The notes beneath the pieces were generated by a model. The model was not told the DNA's origin and made no database searches. It saw only the letters and a list, made by a program, of their open reading frames with translations. Positions 1 through 7,349 of a stretch of DNA of 64,000 nucleotides are shown piece after piece. The DNA comes from Pseudoxanthomonas kalamensis DSM 18571. Lineage in GTDB: Bacteria > Pseudomonadota > Gammaproteobacteria > Xanthomonadales > Xanthomonadaceae. The number at the start of each line of letters is the position of its first letter. Position 1 is the first letter of the stretch. Both the position numbers and the translations under genes were made by a program. The stretch covers positions 1-64,000 of the forward strand of contig NZ_PDWQ01000007.1 of assembly GCF_010211745.1 (NCBI RefSeq), in the 5' to 3' direction.

Positions 1-93
1 GGTGGGGGTGTCGGTCTGCGCCAGCATGCCCGGCGCCGTCCCGAGTTGTGGGGCCGGCCGCCGGGCATGCTGGCGCAGACCGACACCCCCACC
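1..93. repeat. Perfect 34-bp inverted repeat at the left edge
   Basis: Bases 1-34 are the exact reverse complement of 60-93, separated by 25 bases. A perfect 34-bp arm inside a coding frame and exactly at the sequence edge is typical of a fold-back or assembly-end artefact. A natural hairpin is possible but less likely. Confidence 0.85.
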
Positions 94-453
94 GACGCCG
101 GCCGGGCGCAGGGTTCGGCGCGCAGCGAAGGCTACGGGCAGGACATCCACGCGGCCGAGCCGAGCATGCAGGTGGGCGGCTACCAGATCGTCTACGACCT
201 GCGCAACGAAAACCGCCTGCGCGGCTGGCGCGATGAAGGCATGACCGAGATTTCGTTCCCGCTTCCGGGCATGCGGCAGTTCATGGTCTGTCCGCTGGAG
301 ATCGCCCTGCGCCGCGGCTCGGGCGGCTGCCGGCTGGCGGAACCGAACGACCCGGAGCTGGACAGCATCGGCGACGCGCGCAAGGTGGTCACCGTGGTCC
401 GCGTCTATCACCGCGGCGATCTGGTCTGGCGCGGGCCGGGCGCGTACCGCTAG
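1..453 (+). CDS. Hypothetical protein, C-terminal part (truncated at window edge)
   Basis: The frame is open from base 1 to a TAG at 451-453, so the start lies outside the window or has been lost. The credible part begins near base 64 (PGMLAQTD) and ends RGDLVWRGPGAYR. I recognise no family. The visible part looks like a soluble domain with GGYQIVYDLRNE and FMVCPLEIALRRG segments and two cysteines (MVCP, GGCRL). The first 59 bases are suspect, because bases 1-34 are an exact inverted copy of 60-93, so the residues encoded there may not be real. A TTG at 46 or ATG at 67 could serve as start if the gene is complete. The downstream neighbour is on the opposite strand. Confidence 0.55.
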   Translation, partial: GGGVGLRQHARRRPELWGRPPGMLAQTDTPTDAGRAQGSARSEGYGQDIHAAEPSMQVGGYQIVYDLRNENRLRGWRDEGMTEISFPLPGMRQFMVCPLEIALRRGSGGCRLAEPNDPELDSIGDARKVVTVVRVYHRGDLVWRGPGAYR

Positions 454-454
454 C

Positions 455-605
455 CGAATGCGCCAAGTGGCTCAGGCCGCGATTCTCCCGATCCGCTGCA
501 CCGCATCACCGGCATGGTGGACCGGGGCCCACCCTGCGACAACGCATCGATGCAGCGGACGCCGGAAGCATGGTGTCCGCAGGGCGGGCTCAAGCCCGCC
601 TTGCG
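455..605. repeat. REP-type block, copy 1 (two palindromes)
   Basis: This block matches 4115-4272 over about 150 bases with scattered substitutions. It carries two imperfect palindromes in opposite orientation: a GGTGGacc..GGGCCCACC unit near 516-536 and a GCAGGGCGGGCTCAAGCCC unit near 579-600. The palindromes resemble GTAG-headed REP units, and the pair resembles a bacterial interspersed mosaic element. It fills the gap between two convergent genes. Confidence 0.75.
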
Positions 606-639
606 CGTTGTTGCTTTTCCGCCCCGTGGCCCACGCCTT

Positions 640-1461
640 TCAGGGCATCAGGTAAGGCACCACGTCCTCGGCCTGGCGCTGCCCGTCGATCGCCAGCAAG
701 TCCTTGAGGATGGCGGTATGGCCGGAGCCGGCGATCACCAGCACGCGCCGCCCCGGCGCGGCGGCCTGCTGCACGTTGGCGTACATGCGGAAGTTGCGAT
801 GCCACCAGCTCGCCGAGGCGTCGGCGCCGACGAATCCGCCCCCGGCATCCACGTCGTTCGTCTCGAGATACAGGTCCTTGTTCTCCCGCTCCCGTTCCGG
901 GTTGTTGGCCAGGCGCAGCAGCTCGGGCAACGGCAACGTGGTCTGCTCGCGGGTTTCACGCGCCGACAGCGACGCGAGTTCCGCATCCAGCGCCGCCTTG
1001 AGGTCGGGGTCATGCGCGGCGATGTAGTCGAACAGCGCCCCACCCTTCCACTGCACCTCGCCCTCGTCGAAGCAGGTCACGCCACCCAGTCCGGCTTCCC
1101 TGGCCACGCGAAAACCGATCTGGTGGGTTTCATTGACGTCCAGCGCCGCGCCATCGTCGCGGTAGGCCGCATACGCCGCATCGTGCCGGGGTTGCGCCGA
1201 CCGCTCGCACTCGATCAGCACATCGGTCGGCTGGAACGCCGCCAACCGCGTGGCCAGCGCCGCCAGATAGGCCTGGTTGTCGGCCGTCGTCACGTCGATC
1301 ACCTTCGACTTGACCATGTCGCGGCCCGGATTGGCGAAATGGAACACGCCCAGCATCATCACTTTCGCCTCTTCCGGTGCGGGCTCCACCGCCCGCGCCG
1401 GCATCGGCAAACCCACCGCGCACAGCAACACCCAGACGCACCACGATCTGCAAACAGCCAT
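640..1461 (-). CDS. DUF5694-like secreted protein
   Basis: A 273-residue protein with a Sec-type signal peptide (about residues 1-24, ending PARA), so probably periplasmic. After the signal come GVFHFANPGRD (about 38-48), a DVLIECER segment, and a C-terminal RRVLVIAGSGHTAIL segment. The GxxHxxNP and GSGH signatures are those of DUF5694 proteins. They also recall the two conserved motifs of the TraB/GumN (TIKI) superfamily, so a metal-dependent hydrolase role is a possible inference, not a demonstrated function. The ATG at 1461 was chosen because it gives a clean signal peptide; the open frame continues upstream without support. It lies 223 bases downstream of the transpeptidase gene on the same strand, and I see nothing notable in that gap. 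Confidence 0.75.
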   Translation of the reverse strand: MAVCRSWCVWVLLCAVGLPMPARAVEPAPEEAKVMMLGVFHFANPGRDMVKSKVIDVTTADNQAYLAALATRLAAFQPTDVLIECERSAQPRHDAAYAAYRDDGAALDVNETHQIGFRVAREAGLGGVTCFDEGEVQWKGGALFDYIAAHDPDLKAALDAELASLSARETREQTTLPLPELLRLANNPERERENKDLYLETNDVDAGGGFVGADASASWWHRNFRMYANVQQAAAPGRRVLVIAGSGHTAILKDLLAIDGQRQAEDVVPYLMP

Positions 1462-1684
1462 CTCCACACCTCGAACGGTCGACAACACCTCTATCCAGAT
1501 GCGCCAAACGGCCCAATGGTTGAACAGCGGCAGGGCGATCGATTCGCAGCGGGCGCAGACGTTGGGGCCGGGGGAAGATGAGCCGCGGGGGACAGTCGCA
1601 TCGCGGCCCAACGGGCCTCGGAAAGTCTGTTCAGATCCCTGCCTTGCCGCTTCGATGGCGAAAGGCGGACAAGCCGTGCGCACC

Positions 1685-2362
1685 CTAATCGTTGCGCTGC
1701 GCCACGCGACCTTGCGCGAACCCGGGGAAGGTCTCCGCCATCGGCGCCGTGTCCGGCAGGATGTAGAACACCCCGCCCCGCTCGAACGTCGGACTGAGGA
1801 TCTGCTCGTAGAACTCGGGCGCGACATTGATGCACCCATGGGTGATACGGTTGTCGTCCGGCGAAGGCGATGCGAGGCGTTCGACGCGTCGCTCGGCAGG
1901 GACACCCGTCGCGGTCGGGTGCAGGGAGACCGCGGAATCGTAGTCCACCCACAACACGCGTCCCGCGTCGATCGATGGACCGAAACCGCCCACGAAGCGT
2001 CCGGCCGGCGTGGTGCGGTCCCGGCCCGGAATCTCGCGCAGCGCGAGACCGGCGACGCCGGGCGCGGAATGGTCGCCGACCGCCGAGCCGAACAGACCGG
2101 GGGCCGCGCCGCGAAGCCGGCCATCGCCGCCGAACACCAGAACCTGCGCGGCGGCCTTGTCGATGACCGCGAACGGATAGCCCTGACTGTCGTTGGACGC
2201 GATGACCCAGCCCGCAAGCTCGATCACCGTGTCGGAGACCTCCTGGTCCGGCGGAAGCAGATCGACCGCGGCGACCGCTTGCGTGGCGGCCTGCCTGGCA
2301 TTGGCCACGCCGACGCTGGCCGACGCCAGCGCCAGCAGCAGCGCACCGTGGGCGACCCGCAT
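1685..2362 (-). CDS. Murein L,D-transpeptidase-like protein
   Basis: A 225-residue protein with an N-terminal signal peptide (MRVAHGALLLALASASVGVA). The C-terminal half has the YkuD-type catalytic signature ITHGCINV, with Cys about 177 and His about 175, preceded by TTPAGRF and SLHPT segments usual in L,D-transpeptidase catalytic domains. Family members form 3-3 peptidoglycan crosslinks or attach proteins to murein in the periplasm. The motif reads HGCINV rather than the more common HGCIRx, which is seen in shorter YafK/ErfK-like relatives. The start at 2362 was chosen for the signal peptide; upstream in-frame codons would give a proline-rich leader without one. Confidence 0.8.
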   Translation of the reverse strand: MRVAHGALLLALASASVGVANARQAATQAVAAVDLLPPDQEVSDTVIELAGWVIASNDSQGYPFAVIDKAAAQVLVFGGDGRLRGAAPGLFGSAVGDHSAPGVAGLALREIPGRDRTTPAGRFVGGFGPSIDAGRVLWVDYDSAVSLHPTATGVPAERRVERLASPSPDDNRITHGCINVAPEFYEQILSPTFERGGVFYILPDTAPMAETFPGFAQGRVAQRND

Positions 2363-2469
2363 CGCAAGGCGTGTGGATGTACCGATGGGAGGACTCCCGG
2401 GAAAGAAAGGTGGCGCGCCGGGACCGCTGGCCAGCCAAGGCCACCGGGTCCCGGCACGGTCCGACCGGA

Positions 2470-2739
2470 TCAACCGCGCGGCACGCGCCGCGGGGCCGAT
2501 TCGATCTGCTGGACGCGGCCTTCCAGCGCATCCAGCCGCTGGTTGGCTTGCTGCGCGGACTGATTGGCCGATTCCGCACTCTGGGCCGCGCCCTGCACCC
2601 GCGTGTCGAGCGAATCCAGGCGCGAGTTGATCCGTGCGAAGTCGTCGTCGTAGGTGGCGCAGGCGCTCAGGCCCAGGGAAGCGACGAGCGCCACGCCGAT
2701 CAGGCGCGCCATCGCCCGGTGCTGTTTGGTGAGGGACAT
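2470..2739 (-). CDS. Small coiled-coil (Lpp-like alanine-zipper) lipoprotein
   Basis: An 89-residue lipoprotein. The lipobox LSAC follows a hydrophobic stretch (residues about 11-28), so an outer-membrane or periplasmic lipid anchor is expected. The mature part has heptad spacing (INSRLDSLDTRVQGAAQSAE, then SANQSAQQANQRLDALEGRV), the pattern of Lpp/alanine-zipper trimers. It ends RRVPRG and lacks the terminal Lys that crosslinks E. coli Lpp to murein. The ATG at 2739 has AGGAG 8 bases upstream; a TTG two codons further upstream is less likely. It sits 107 bases upstream of the L,D-transpeptidase gene on the same strand, which fits a cell-envelope theme. Confidence 0.8.
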   Translation of the reverse strand: MSLTKQHRAMARLIGVALVASLGLSACATYDDDFARINSRLDSLDTRVQGAAQSAESANQSAQQANQRLDALEGRVQQIESAPRRVPRG

Positions 2740-2892
2740 ATCCAATTCTCCTGCGTCGGGGGAATCGGGAATATAGCGGCGTTCGTGCCGATTGGCGGAT
2801 GTGCCTTAAGGCCGCATTGGACTATGTGCATGGCGCGTGAAGTGCGTGCTGGCGGCGGATTTTCCGCGCCAGACCGTGTGGACGAAGGCCAG

Positions 2893-2935
2893 TGTCGCAG
2901 GGCCGGCTCAGCCCCGCCTTGCGCGGGTTGCGATT
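2893..2935. repeat. Partial REP-type copy
   Basis: GGCTCAGCCCCGCCTTGCGC followed by GGGTTGCG matches the tail of the REP blocks at 579-606 and 4235-4272. It directly abuts the 21-bp repeat tract. Confidence 0.55.
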
Positions 2936-3400
2936 TGGACAAAATTTGTCCAACGGCGGAGATATTTTCTCCGCGGGCCGGGCTATTTGCTCGGCGGACG
3001 GACCTTTTAGCTCGGCGCTCGGGCCTTTTTGCTCGGTGGGCGGACCTATTTGCTCGGCCGGCCAGGAAAAAAGCTCGGCGGGCCGGGCCTGGAAGCCCGT
3101 GCGTCGGCCTATTTGCTCGGCGAACGGGCCTTTTTGCTCGGGCGGCGGGCCTATTTGCTTGGCGGGCGGGCCTTTTTGCTCGGCGGGCGGGCTTCGGAGA
3201 GCCGTGCGCGGGGAAATTCGGGGCGGCGGCGGGGCAAATAGGTCGAAGCGCGGGGTTCGGAGGCCGGCGGGCGGGCCGATTCGGGCGGAGCGCCGGCTGT
3301 CGGGGCCGGTGGGCGGGCAGGTTTTCCCGGTGCGCGGGGCAAAAAGCCCCGCAGGCCGGGTTCGGGGGCCGGTTCCCGTGGCGGAACAGGCGCCCCCGGC
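2936..3400. repeat. Degenerate 21-bp tandem repeat with phased A/T-tracts
   Basis: About 20 consecutive units, each exactly 21 bp, with consensus GGCCTTTTTGCTCGGCGGGC plus G. The best-preserved units lie at about 2980-3190 (GGCCTATTTGCTCGG and GGCCTTTTTGCTCGG alternate), and decay is visible to about 3400. Runs of 4-6 A/T recur every 21 bp, two helical turns, as in phased A-tract curved DNA. Because 21 is a multiple of 3, three frames stay open for long stretches (heptads such as GLFARRA, PFCSAGG and ARRAKRP), but none has a convincing ribosome-binding site. I therefore call it non-coding, with low certainty. It fills most of the 677-base gap 2740-3416. The remainder, 2740-2892, shows nothing else. 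Confidence 0.8.
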
Positions 3401-3416
3401 CCCGGCCGGTCACGGC

Positions 3417-3887
3417 TCAGGTGGCGGGTTGTTCCGCCGTGCGCCGCGAACTGTGGGAAAAGCGGGCGCCCAGGGCTTCGACCGCGCCCTCCAGCCCGCG
3501 ATTGCGCCCGGACACCTTGAGCAGGCCATAGCCTTCCAGGGCGACGCTCATCAGGTCGCTGCCCAGCGCCATTTCCGAGTCGGACACGCGTTCCAGCAGG
3601 CGTTGCAGCCGGGTTTGCAGCGGGCGCAGGCGGTCCAGCGCCACCAGATCGGCCTGTGCCTCGGCCAGACCCAGCGCCGGCGGCACGATGTCGGGGTTCT
3701 GTTCCAGCACGGTCATGGTCTGGCGCACGAACGCCTCGGACTTGTCGCCCATCTTGGTGATCTGGCGGCGGGTGGCGTTGTCCAGCGCCAGCAGGCCGAT
3801 CAGGCGGGCTTCCAGTTCGGTCAGGGCCGCGTTGATGGCGGTCATGTCTTCATCGGTCAGGGTCAACGACAACAGGTTCTGGCTCAC
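3417..3887 (-). CDS. Hypothetical all-helical protein
   Basis: A 156-residue protein of unrecognised family. It is predicted to be almost entirely helical and rich in Leu, Ala and Glu (NAALTELEARLIGLLALDNA, then RPLQTRLQRLLERVSDSE). It has no signal peptide or membrane segment, so it is probably cytosolic. The GTG start at 3887 was chosen because AAGGAG lies 6 bases upstream; an ATG four codons earlier would overlap that site. The C-terminus (SSRRTAEQPAT) looks disordered. No function can be assigned. It faces the 21-bp repeat tract on its 3' side. Confidence 0.65.
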   Translation of the reverse strand: MSQNLLSLTLTDEDMTAINAALTELEARLIGLLALDNATRRQITKMGDKSEAFVRQTMTVLEQNPDIVPPALGLAEAQADLVALDRLRPLQTRLQRLLERVSDSEMALGSDLMSVALEGYGLLKVSGRNRGLEGAVEALGARFSHSSRRTAEQPAT

Positions 3888-4114
3888 GGCAAACTCCTTA
3901 TGCATTCCATGTGAAGTGATGCCCGGCACATCCGGACCCCGGCACAGTGCAATGGCCCCTGCCGCCATGACCGCAGGGCAACGCCTCGACGATGGGTAGG
4001 GAAATACCGTGATCGGCTGTAGGAAATCGCGGATGCCCGCCGTGCCGGTCCGGCCTGCGATCTTTATCCGGTGCCGGAGATTCCCGGCACCCGCAGGGGG
4101 AACCACCAAAGCCG

Positions 4115-4272
4115 AATGTGCCGAATGGCTCAGGCCGCGATTCTCTCGATCCGCCCCACCGCATCGCCCGGCGATGGTGGGCCAGGGCCCACCCTACGAC
4201 AACAATATCGGATGCCGAAATCATGGTGTCCGTAGGGCGGGCTCAAGCCCGCCTTGCGCGGGTTGCGACTTG
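4115..4272. repeat. REP-type block, copy 2
   Basis: Second copy of the block at 455-605. It holds GGTGGGCCAGGGCCCACC (4174-4191) followed by CTACGAC, and GTAGGGCGGGCTCAAGCC near 4231, i.e. two GTAG-headed palindromes in opposite orientation. It occupies most of the 489-base gap 3888-4376. The rest of that gap shows no gene. Confidence 0.8.
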
Positions 4273-4376
4273 CAGCGGCAGACCCGGATCGAACCCACCC
4301 CGCCACCGGACATAGTCCCCCGACCATCCTGTCCCCATGTCTGCGGTGTCGTATGCTCTCCGAAAAGGGGATCGGC

Positions 4377-7349
4377 ATGCCGCTCAGCATCAACGAAATC
4401 AGGGACCGGGCGCGGGCATTCGCCAAGGAGTGGGCCGACGAAACCAGCGAGCGTGCCGAAGCGCAGAGCTTCTGGAACGAATTCTTCAACGTCTTTGGCG
4501 TCAACCGCCGCCGGGTGGCGGTGTTCGAGCAGAAGGCCCAACGGTTCTCCGGCAGCAAGCATGGCCGCATCGACGTGTTCTGGCCGGGGGTGATGCTGGC
4601 CGAACACAAGAGCGCCGGGGTCGATCTGGATGCCGCCTACCAACAGGCCACCGACTATTTCGCCGGCATCGCCGACGACGAACTGCCCCGCTACGTGCTG
4701 GTCTCGGATTTCCAGCGCTTCCGCCTGCACGACCTGGACGGCGATGCCGCGCCGGTGGAGTTTGCCCTGGCGGACCTGCACAGGGAAATCGGCCGCTTCG
4801 GCTTCATCAGCGGCTACCAGACCCGCCGCTACAAGGAAGAAGACCCGGTCAACGTGCAGGCCGCCGAGCGCATGGGCAAGCTGCACGACGCACTCAAGGC
4901 CGCCGGCTACGACGGCCACCCGCTGGAACTGCTGCTTGTGCGGCTGCTGTTCTGCCTGTTTGCCGACGATACCGGCATCTTCCCGCGGCAGGCCTTCCAT
5001 GACCTGATCTCGCAACGCACCTCGGAAGACGGTGCCGACCTCGGCCTGTGGATCGCGCGGCTGTTCCAGGTGTTGAACACCCCGCCGGAAAAACGACAGA
5101 AGACACTGGACGAGCAATTGTCCGAGTTGCCCTACGTCAACGGCAAGTTGTTCGAGGAAGCCTTGCCGCTGGCGGATTTCAACGCCGCCATGCGCACCCT
5201 GCTGCTGGACGCCAGTACGCTGGACTGGAGCCGCATCAGCCCGGCCATCTTCGGCTCGATGTTCCAGTCGGTGATGGATGCCAAGGCCCGCCGCAACCTG
5301 GGCGCGCATTACACCAGCGAAAAGAACATCCTCAAGCTGATCGGCCCACTGTTCCTGGATGGTCTGAAGGACGAACTGGCGAAAGCCGGCAACGACGAAA
5401 GGAAGCTGGCACGGCTGCACCGCACGTTGGCATCGCTGAAGTTCCTGGACCCGGCCTGCGGCTGCGGCAACTTCCTGGTCATTGCCTACCGCGAACTGCG
5501 CGAGCTGGAGCTGGAGGTACTGAAGCGCCAGTTCGCCACCCAGCAATCGTTGCTGGCGCACGTGCAGGACCATGTCCTGGTGGACGTGGACCAGTTCCAT
5601 GGCATCGAGATTGAGGAGTTCCCCGCACAGATCGCACAGGTGGCGATGTGGCTGATGGACCACCAGATGAACCTGCGCGTGTCCGAACAGTTCGGCGAAA
5701 ACGTGGTGCGCCTGCCGCTGAAGAAATCCGCCGCCATCGTGCACGGCAATGCCCTGCGGATCGACTGGAACGATGTGATTCCGGCGGAGGAACTGGATTA
5801 CATCCTCGGGAATCCGCCGTTCATTGGTCACCATTATCAGAACGCGGAACAGAAGGCCGACCAGGCCCGTGTCATGCACGAAATCCGGGGCAATGGCGTC
5901 ATCGATTTCGTGGCGAACTGGTACGTCAAGGCCACCGAATATCTCAACCCCCGTCATTCCCGCGAAAGCGGGAATCGCCCTTCAACAGCGCGGAGCGCTG
6001 GTCATCCAGTGACTTTGGCTCCCGCGCCCGCAACGTCCATGGATCCCCGCCTGCGCGGGGACGACGGCGTGCGGGTGGCGTTCGTATCGACAAACTCGAT
6101 CACCCAAGGTGAGCAGGTTGGCCTGTTGTGGCCGCTGCTTCTCTCCAGGGGCGCGCGAATTTTCTTTGCACACCGCACCTTCCAGTGGAACAACGAAGCA
6201 CGTGGAGTCGCCGCGGTGCATTGCGTCATCGTCGGATTCGCGAACTGCGACATCTCGCCCAAGCGGCTCTTCGACTACCAGGACATCCGGGGCGAAGCTC
6301 AGGAGACAACGGCCACCAACATCAACCCTTACTTGGTCGATGCGCCGGATGTGGTCGTCACCAACAGGTCACTTCCGATCTGTGACGTTCCGAAGATGTC
6401 GTGGGGAAACAAGCCGACGGATGGTGGGCACCTCATTCTTTCTCCCGAAGAGCGCGACGAGCTGCTGGCATCGGAGCCGGGGGCTGCGAAATTCGCAAGG
6501 CGCTATATGAGTGGTGGCGACTTCATCAATGGAATCGAGCGCTACTGCCTGTGGCTCAATGATGCGACGCCCCAGGAGTTGAAGGCACTTCCGGAGGTGA
6601 TGAAACGGGTGGAGGCCGTCAAGAAAAGCCGGTTGGCAAGCAAGGCCTCTTCCACGCGCGAGTACGCCAAATACCCCACCCGCTTCAGGCAGATCGCGCA
6701 GCAGGATTCGGACTATCTCGCAATTCCGGAGGTATCGTCGGAGCGACGCGATTACATTCCCATTGCATTTCTTGCCAAGGAAGTGATCTGCAGCAATAAA
6801 ATTCAGTTCGTTCCGGATGCCACCCCATACCACTTCGGCATCCTGAGCAGTGCCATGCACATGGCATGGGTGCGCGCCGTTTGCGGTCGGCTGAAAAGCG
6901 ATTTCAGCTACTCAAATACAATCGTCTACAACAACTTCCCTTGGCCGGATTTGCCGACAGCCAGCCCTGTAGGAGCGGCGTCAGCCGCGACAGCTGCCGG
7001 GGTCGCGGTTGACGCCGCTCCTACAGGGGAAAACAAATTGCGCACCACCATCGAAACCGCCGCCCAGAGCGTGCTGGATGCCCGCGCCCGGTTCCCCGAC
7101 GCCACCCTGGCCGACCTGTACGACCCGCTGACCATGCCCCCGGCACTGGTCAAGGCCCACCAGCAACTCGACAAGGCCGTTGACAACGCCTACATCGCCG
7201 CCGAAAAAACCGCCGGCCGCAAGCCGCCCAAACTGTCCACCGACGCCGAACGCGTGGCCTTCCTGTTCGAGCGCTACCAGGCACTGACCAGCCTGCTGCC
7301 AGCGGAAAAGCCGAAGAAGGCACGGAAACGACGAGAGAAATCCGCATGA
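4377..7349 (+). CDS. MmeI-type (Type IIL/IIG) fused restriction-modification enzyme
   Basis: A 990-residue protein that aligns along its whole length with my recollection of MmeI. MmeI modifies one strand of its site by adenine methylation and cuts at a distance. Visible parts in order: the N-terminal PD-ExK nuclease (D66, E76, K78 in RIDVFWPGVMLAEHK); a helical linker; the methyltransferase with SAM-binding DPACGCGNF (about 358) and catalytic NPPF (about 479); the target-recognition region (STNSITQGEQ onward); and a C-terminal helical domain ending in a Lys/Arg tail. All catalytic residues are present. MmeI itself is about 919 residues. The excess is largely two in-frame REP-derived inserts (about residues 526-563 and 862-884). 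The ATG at 4377 follows AAGGGG and matches the family N-terminus. The gene overlaps the next one by four bases. Confidence 0.92.
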   Translation: MPLSINEIRDRARAFAKEWADETSERAEAQSFWNEFFNVFGVNRRRVAVFEQKAQRFSGSKHGRIDVFWPGVMLAEHKSAGVDLDAAYQQATDYFAGIADDELPRYVLVSDFQRFRLHDLDGDAAPVEFALADLHREIGRFGFISGYQTRRYKEEDPVNVQAAERMGKLHDALKAAGYDGHPLELLLVRLLFCLFADDTGIFPRQAFHDLISQRTSEDGADLGLWIARLFQVLNTPPEKRQKTLDEQLSELPYVNGKLFEEALPLADFNAAMRTLLLDASTLDWSRISPAIFGSMFQSVMDAKARRNLGAHYTSEKNILKLIGPLFLDGLKDELAKAGNDERKLARLHRTLASLKFLDPACGCGNFLVIAYRELRELELEVLKRQFATQQSLLAHVQDHVLVDVDQFHGIEIEEFPAQIAQVAMWLMDHQMNLRVSEQFGENVVRLPLKKSAAIVHGNALRIDWNDVIPAEELDYILGNPPFIGHHYQNAEQKADQARVMHEIRGNGVIDFVANWYVKATEYLNPRHSRESGNRPSTARSAGHPVTLAPAPATSMDPRLRGDDGVRVAFVSTNSITQGEQVGLLWPLLLSRGARIFFAHRTFQWNNEARGVAAVHCVIVGFANCDISPKRLFDYQDIRGEAQETTATNINPYLVDAPDVVVTNRSLPICDVPKMSWGNKPTDGGHLILSPEERDELLASEPGAAKFARRYMSGGDFINGIERYCLWLNDATPQELKALPEVMKRVEAVKKSRLASKASSTREYAKYPTRFRQIAQQDSDYLAIPEVSSERRDYIPIAFLAKEVICSNKIQFVPDATPYHFGILSSAMHMAWVRAVCGRLKSDFSYSNTIVYNNFPWPDLPTASPVGAASAATAAGVAVDAAPTGENKLRTTIETAAQSVLDARARFPDATLADLYDPLTMPPALVKAHQQLDKAVDNAYIAAEKTAGRKPPKLSTDAERVAFLFERYQALTSLLPAEKPKKARKRREKSA
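5953..6065. repeat. In-frame REP-like palindromes inside the mmeI-like gene
   Basis: ATTCCCGCGAAAGCGGGAAT (perfect 8-bp stem, GAAA loop) and, about 70 bases on, TCCCCGCCTGCGCGGGGA. Both belong to the GTCATTCCCGCGAAAGCGGG dispersed-repeat type also seen at 46425-46527. They are translated in frame (HSRESGN..., DPRLRGDD) between the residues that correspond to YIQ and FVSTNS of MmeI. Confidence 0.85.
6966..7027. repeat. In-frame REP hairpin inside the mmeI-like gene
   Basis: Two 26-base arms (6966-6991 and 7002-7027) with a single mismatch. The left arm starts CCTGTAGGAGCGGCGTCAGC. The element is translated as an Ala/Val-rich insert between the NNFPWPDLP segment and the C-terminal helical domain. 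It is related to the palindrome at 10903-10985. Confidence 0.88.

Noticed and set aside
2936-3400. CRISPR array
   Set aside because: Units are directly abutting 21-bp repeats without unique spacers, and there are no cas genes.
3417-3887. Phasin-like protein
   Set aside because: All-helical and of similar size to phasins, but no phasin motif and no PHA synthase nearby; left as hypothetical.
2371-3914. Long open frames across the 21-bp repeats (plus-strand frames of 386 and 340 codons, minus-strand frame of 237 codons)
   Set aside because: Kept open by a repeat length divisible by three; no ribosome-binding site, and the flanks run into opposite-strand genes. Left as a repeat, with coding noted as an alternative.
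4221-5957. 578-codon minus-strand open frame opposite the mmeI-like gene
   Set aside because: Antisense shadow; no recognisable motif.
6966-7027. Insertion sequence or transposon end in the mmeI-like gene
   Set aside because: No transposase, no target-site duplication and no frame disruption; the palindrome matches the dispersed REP class seen in icmF.
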